Assembly (NCBI GenBank): GCA_015499995.1 | Contig: JADNRV010000043.1 | Coordinates: forward strand, 62,001 to 126,000 | DNA: 64,000 nucleotides | DNA from: Flammula alnicola | Taxonomy: Eukaryota > Basidiomycota > Agaricomycetes > Agaricales > Strophariaceae | Reading direction: 5' to 3' | Part shown: in pieces, positions 59,901 through 64,000 of the stretch | How positions within the stretch are numbered: the stretch's first letter is position 1 | How the letters are laid out: each line of letters starts with the position of its first letter | Made by a program: the position numbers and the translations under genes | Notes under the pieces: generated by a model | The model's input: only the letters and a program-made list of their open reading frames with translations | Databases searched by the model: none | Told to the model about the DNA's origin: nothing

Positions 59901-62900
59901 ATAGTAGCCAGCTCTAACTTCAATTGAGAAACGACTGAGCTACCGAGCTTCCGCCTCCGTTTCCGCTGGAACGCTAAGTCAATAATAGCGATGCCAAGTT
60001 TAGTGTTTCGCTGGCGCGATTCCTTGTCGGAGGAGGTCGTTAATCTGTATATGCGGAAGCTGGGGAAATCAACGGCACGGCCGGAGAATACTCGTATAAA
60101 TATGTCGATCAGAGAGTTATTTTTGTTGTCAATCTGCTATTGCTAGATTCCTCTGCGCAACAAGATGGTGCATATGCCTGCAAGCTATTATAGCCACACA
60201 ATGGTAGCGGCGTGTGTAGCCAGAGCGTACTCCTGAATGGATAATTTAGCAGATGACTCCGGGATTTATGTCGGCTTCAATTCCAGCTAGCGGTCAACTT
60301 ACCTCCCATTGGCAGCTACTAACCGTCGGTACGGAAAGTGTGGAGATGTGAGAACACGTAGCTTGTGTTCGGGAATATATTTCAGTTTCGCGGTTTTGAA
60401 CTCCTGTTCTACGCGACCGCCGCAGCTGCGCCAAGTTTCGAAGCTTCAATCATAATCAGGGGTCAACGTAATTATTTTTAAGAATACGTATAAATAGCCC
60501 AGACTCAGGCAGAAAGACAGCGGGGGCAGGAACACAGATGGACATAAAAAAGATCGGGTTTGGCGGTTGCGTTCTTGGAATATTCGTGAGTCGTGCGCAT
60601 ATTCGTCTTTAAGGATCAAGGTCGTAGTCTAGACTGGACGGAATGAGCAACCTGAAAGAAGTTCAAGGAACTGATGCTCGCGAGTTCAGACCGTTGTAAG
60701 CTGATAACTCACGAGTGTCTAAAGAGCGACATTCAAAATTGACAGTAGCCTTTGTGCTTCTCGCAGTTGCAATGATTATGCGGCGATCCATGCGGACATT
60801 ATTGTGCGACACGACGATCTGCGAGAAATTTGACACGAAGACAGAAGGACGAGGGTCGGAAAGGCGGTTTGGATGGAGGATGGCAGCTGGATAGTGTCCG
60901 GTTTGAGCACGGATTGAAGGCGGCCTGTTCAATTTCGTGGTTCCATGCTCGCTGTCCATCCAACATTGCAGATCTATCATATACCAGGAGTATCAGACGA
61001 AGAAGTTGTCAGTTTGAAGATTCAGTAAAGACATCCATGTGGATCCTTATCTTTCCAATTACTAAGGACCAGTTAGAGCGGTAGTTGCAGTAATCCAAAA
61101 GCACTCAAGATTGTTTCAAGGTAAGAATAAACTTCCCCGACTTGACGTTGGATACAACGCCGCAGATGGCGACGGAGAACACCATACGGATATGGACCAA
61201 TTCCAGCCGCAGCCGCTGAATCAGCTGCGGCAACATTGGAGGCGCTGACGACGCGCGTTGAGCGCCGGAGCGGGAACACCAAGGCAAATCCCGAGAAGAC
61301 AAGTACACTGGCAGATCAAGTTTGTTGCGCGATGAGCGTTCCCGAGTACTCGACAGATCATGGGCCTTGAGCTCAACGGGGCGAAAGAATGTCGATGTCA
61401 TGGGCAGAAAGAGGCAAAAGAAAGAGTCTCCGTGATGATGATCGCAATGATCGGTCCAACGTGGCCAATGGATCGTGATCATGTCAACAAACTGCCGCAC
61501 GGCCGGAATCGAACAAAACGGCGCGACGCCGATGTACGTACTGTTCTACTACATCTTGTGTTCTCCAGATTGAACAAACATTGGCCCCATGACCCTCTAG
61601 TCTTCCCCGACTGGGCCGACTCAACCCCTCGAACTTCAATCCGAAACATGTTGGGAGTTTGGACGATTGGATCCCTCACTCAACTTTGACTCGATTTGAC
61701 TCGTCGATATCATCATCAGCGCTCGCTCGCGCAACAGGTCCACAGAGCTACAGGCGTAGAACGCCACACGGAGACATCAACAGTGACGCAAGACGACATC
61801 TGCTCCGGCAAGTCAGGATATAAGATGGTGCGCTCGCTAAAAGCCGTTCTGTACAGACTTTTCTGCCTTTAGTGACATGATTACCACATCCGGGCATTAG
61901 AGTTCACGAATTTACCCCACACCGCCTAAAGGAACTTGATCTTGAACGACGAAATCAACAAACGCATCGCTCACAAGCAAGTCCGCGGGGCGCGCGTGCA
62001 TTTTGCTTGAGAACTTGAACAATTCAGACGCGAACACTGTTTTGTACCTTGGCGAGAAGCAAGAATAAAAATAAAGAATTGAATTCAAGTGAGAAAATTC
62101 GCCCGGTGACAACTTGAAGAATGTCTTTAATGTGATCTTTAACGGCATTGCGTCCCCAGCGGCCCAACCCCATACCCCACCTATAGATGATGACAAAGCT
62201 CCTACCCCATGCCCGTGCCCCAGGCATGGCAGTTGAGATGTCCCGTTCCCAGCCCGAGTTCTATCGTCACCCGTTTAAAGGTTACAGTATCACTTCGTCA
62301 CTAGTCCCATGCCTCCTAGTCTGTCTCCGGATGATAAAATAACCAAACGAGAGTAACGGACGGTATTAATGTCCTGTACCATCGATATCGATATCATTTC
62401 AGAATTATGAATATGAACGTTGCAATTGAATATTCATTACCCGTTGGCGTGCCATATGCTCGAGGCTAGACCCAAGACGGCGTTGTGCCAGTAAATGTGA
62501 ATGTTGTAGAGATATTAACGCTGACTTGAGGCTGTTCATCTGCGGGGGTGCTTAGGCACCATCCATCTATTCCTCGATTCGTCCATTCCTCTAGCTGGGT
62601 CGTCAACCGCTGAACATCTCACTTCCGAGTCGGACTCGGAGTCCAGTCGGCACGGAGTGGGGAAGTCCAATTCGCTCAATTGGATTCTAGCATGATTCAG
62701 AGTTCATACGAGTTCATTAATCAATCCCATTCTGCAAACGGCGGGCCCTCCAAGTAGACAGAGAGCGCCGGAGTTATTCATAGGAGGTCCATCCCAAATC
62801 CATCGGTGTCTCGTGCGGTTACTGGACCATCCTCGACGTGCAACGTTAACAGCGGAAGAACAATTTGCCTCCAACCTTCCCGTCTTCGACCTGCCCGCCG

Positions 62901-63214
62901 TAATCTAGCGTGGCAACCGTGGAACCTACCCCACAGCGCAACCAAGCAACCAAAACCACATGCAGACATGCCCATGACGCGCACAGGTTATAACTTTACA
63001 CACCCACGCACGCTCACGGGCCTCGAGAAGCCAGTAAACTAAGAAATCTTCTTGCGATATTATTACCTGCATACAAACGCGGGACTAATTGGACGATATA
63101 CTTAGCCTATGTATGGACTGACAGAGCTGCTCGGTTGGATATTCTTAGGAATTAGACGTAGGAACAAGGAGCGCCGTGGGTAACGTATACGTATATGCAT
63201 ATGTACATATCCTC

Positions 63215-63500
63215 CGGGCAGACGTGAGTGAGTGAGCGAGCGAGCATGATGGCGTGGAAAGTGAGATGTAACGTACAGCGGTGATATCTGTCTGTAGCCC
63301 AGTCCAGTATTGTAAATGACGCAGATCGGGGACATGGGGGACACGCGACGAGGGACGTGCACACGACAGGACTGGCACGCGTGCGCCTGCGTGTGCGTCT
63401 GTATCCATGCGTGCGTGAGCACGAGCGGAGGTAACGTGAACAGCAGCTTCGAGAGGCCAGACGAGCATACGTAGTATGCGAACGTGAACGCGAACGTGCT
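63215..63500. repeat. GTGCG/GAGCG low-complexity tract
   Basis: Runs such as GAGTGAGTGAGCGAGCGAGC and TGCGTGTGCGTCTGTATCCA give spurious long minus-strand frames rich in His, Ala and Arg. Confidence 0.6.
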
Positions 63501-64000
63501 GCGCATGCGGGGCAAGTATGGGTATGGGGTAGGTATGGTCGATAGCTATCCGGATTCCGGATCTTGGGGTGGCATAGCACTTACACTTCGAAGTCCATCC
63601 GGTGCGTGCGTATGCGGGTGGAGCAAGTACATACATCGACGTCGCAGGCCGGGCTCATCACATCCAGCATCATCCAGTCAATATCCAGTCTAACAGCCTT
63701 TGATCACAAACGGGAAACCACGGGGAGGTATTTGGGTCCATCTATAATTAGTCCCGTCTGTGGCGATGGTGATGGTGAGGCATATTTACCCAATGACGCT
63801 GCACTATAGCTATGATGTGGACCTACTGTACATATATGCTTGTGATCATAACGTTCAGCTTTCGGGAGCATGGTGCTCTGCAATAACCATGGTAATTGGA
63901 TACTCTCGGGAGTATGTACTTATGTGTACATTTGGATCATCTATAATCCAGTGCAGGCATGCATCCGAGGCCGAGTTATCCTTAACCCAGCCGTTCCATC

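Larger units (their letters stand above)
56737..64000. other. 7-kb region without recognisable genes
   Basis: Neither strand offers a frame with known motifs. The largest minus-strand frames (61105-61500, 60663-60980, 63102-63636) are compositionally odd or low in complexity. There is a possible ~100-bp hairpin at 56818-56916 and a GTGCGTG-rich low-complexity zone at about 63215-63500. Two short stretches (about 59283-59345 and 59550-59625) give similar minus-strand peptides (RQDKELFAVGMCTLNFP and RLDKELIALCDIELNTP), a hint of an old duplication. Confidence 0.4.

Noticed and set aside
61490..61530. Sequence resembling a tRNA T-arm (GGAATCGAAC)
   Set aside because: The bases on either side cannot form the T stem, and no acceptor or anticodon arms were found.
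63145..63636. 163-codon minus-strand frame rich in His/Ala/Arg
   Set aside because: Produced by a low-complexity GTGCG/GAGCG tract; three overlapping frames of similar length exist here.

Overview
The window is nuclear DNA of a filamentous basidiomycete, most likely a mushroom-forming Agaricomycete. The genes are broken by many short (about 50-65 bp) GT-AG introns. They include lineage-typical families: DUF6534 seven-helix membrane proteins, F-box proteins and a mushroom-type P450. They also include conserved eukaryotic housekeeping genes: MRT4, deoxyhypusine hydroxylase, Miro/GEM1, a CDC25-like Ras exchange factor, GSKIP and OGFr domains. No tRNA, rRNA, CRISPR array or bacterial-style operon was seen. 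Gene models were built by reading splice sites by eye. Outer boundaries are usually reliable, but some internal exons are not.

Layout. 0.8-7.9 kb: two paralogous DUF6534 membrane-protein genes flank a P450 gene that carries three apparent single-base deletions. 7.9-13.3 kb: gene-poor, with a 649-bp non-autonomous hAT element that has a perfect 8-bp target duplication. 13.3-39.9 kb: a dense, conserved gene block. In order it holds an F-box-like protein, an SDR-fold protein, a small secreted protein, an S9 dipeptidyl-peptidase-5-like enzyme, MRT4 and deoxyhypusine hydroxylase (divergent, 81 bp apart), a vWA-domain protein, Miro GTPase, an F-box/WD40 protein, an SH3-RasGEF, a GSKIP-domain protein and an OGFr-domain protein. 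39.9-45.4 kb: no recognisable gene. 45.4-52.9 kb: one large foldback-like element. It has about 89-bp terminal inverted repeats, subterminal palindromes, and two multi-kilobase arms in opposite orientation built from a roughly 40-bp degenerate repeat around a 1.3-kb spacer. A 566-bp Helitron is nested in one arm, and the intact empty site is still visible in the other arm. 53.2-54.7 kb: broken transposon-type coding remnants. 55-64 kb: mostly non-coding, with one doubtful small gene.

Functionally, the central block holds translation and ribosome-assembly factors (MRT4, eIF5A hydroxylation), Ras and mitochondrial GTPase signalling, and proteolysis/F-box genes, with no sign of a dedicated pathway cluster. 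The most unusual part is the 7.5-kb inverted-repeat element and its nested Helitron.
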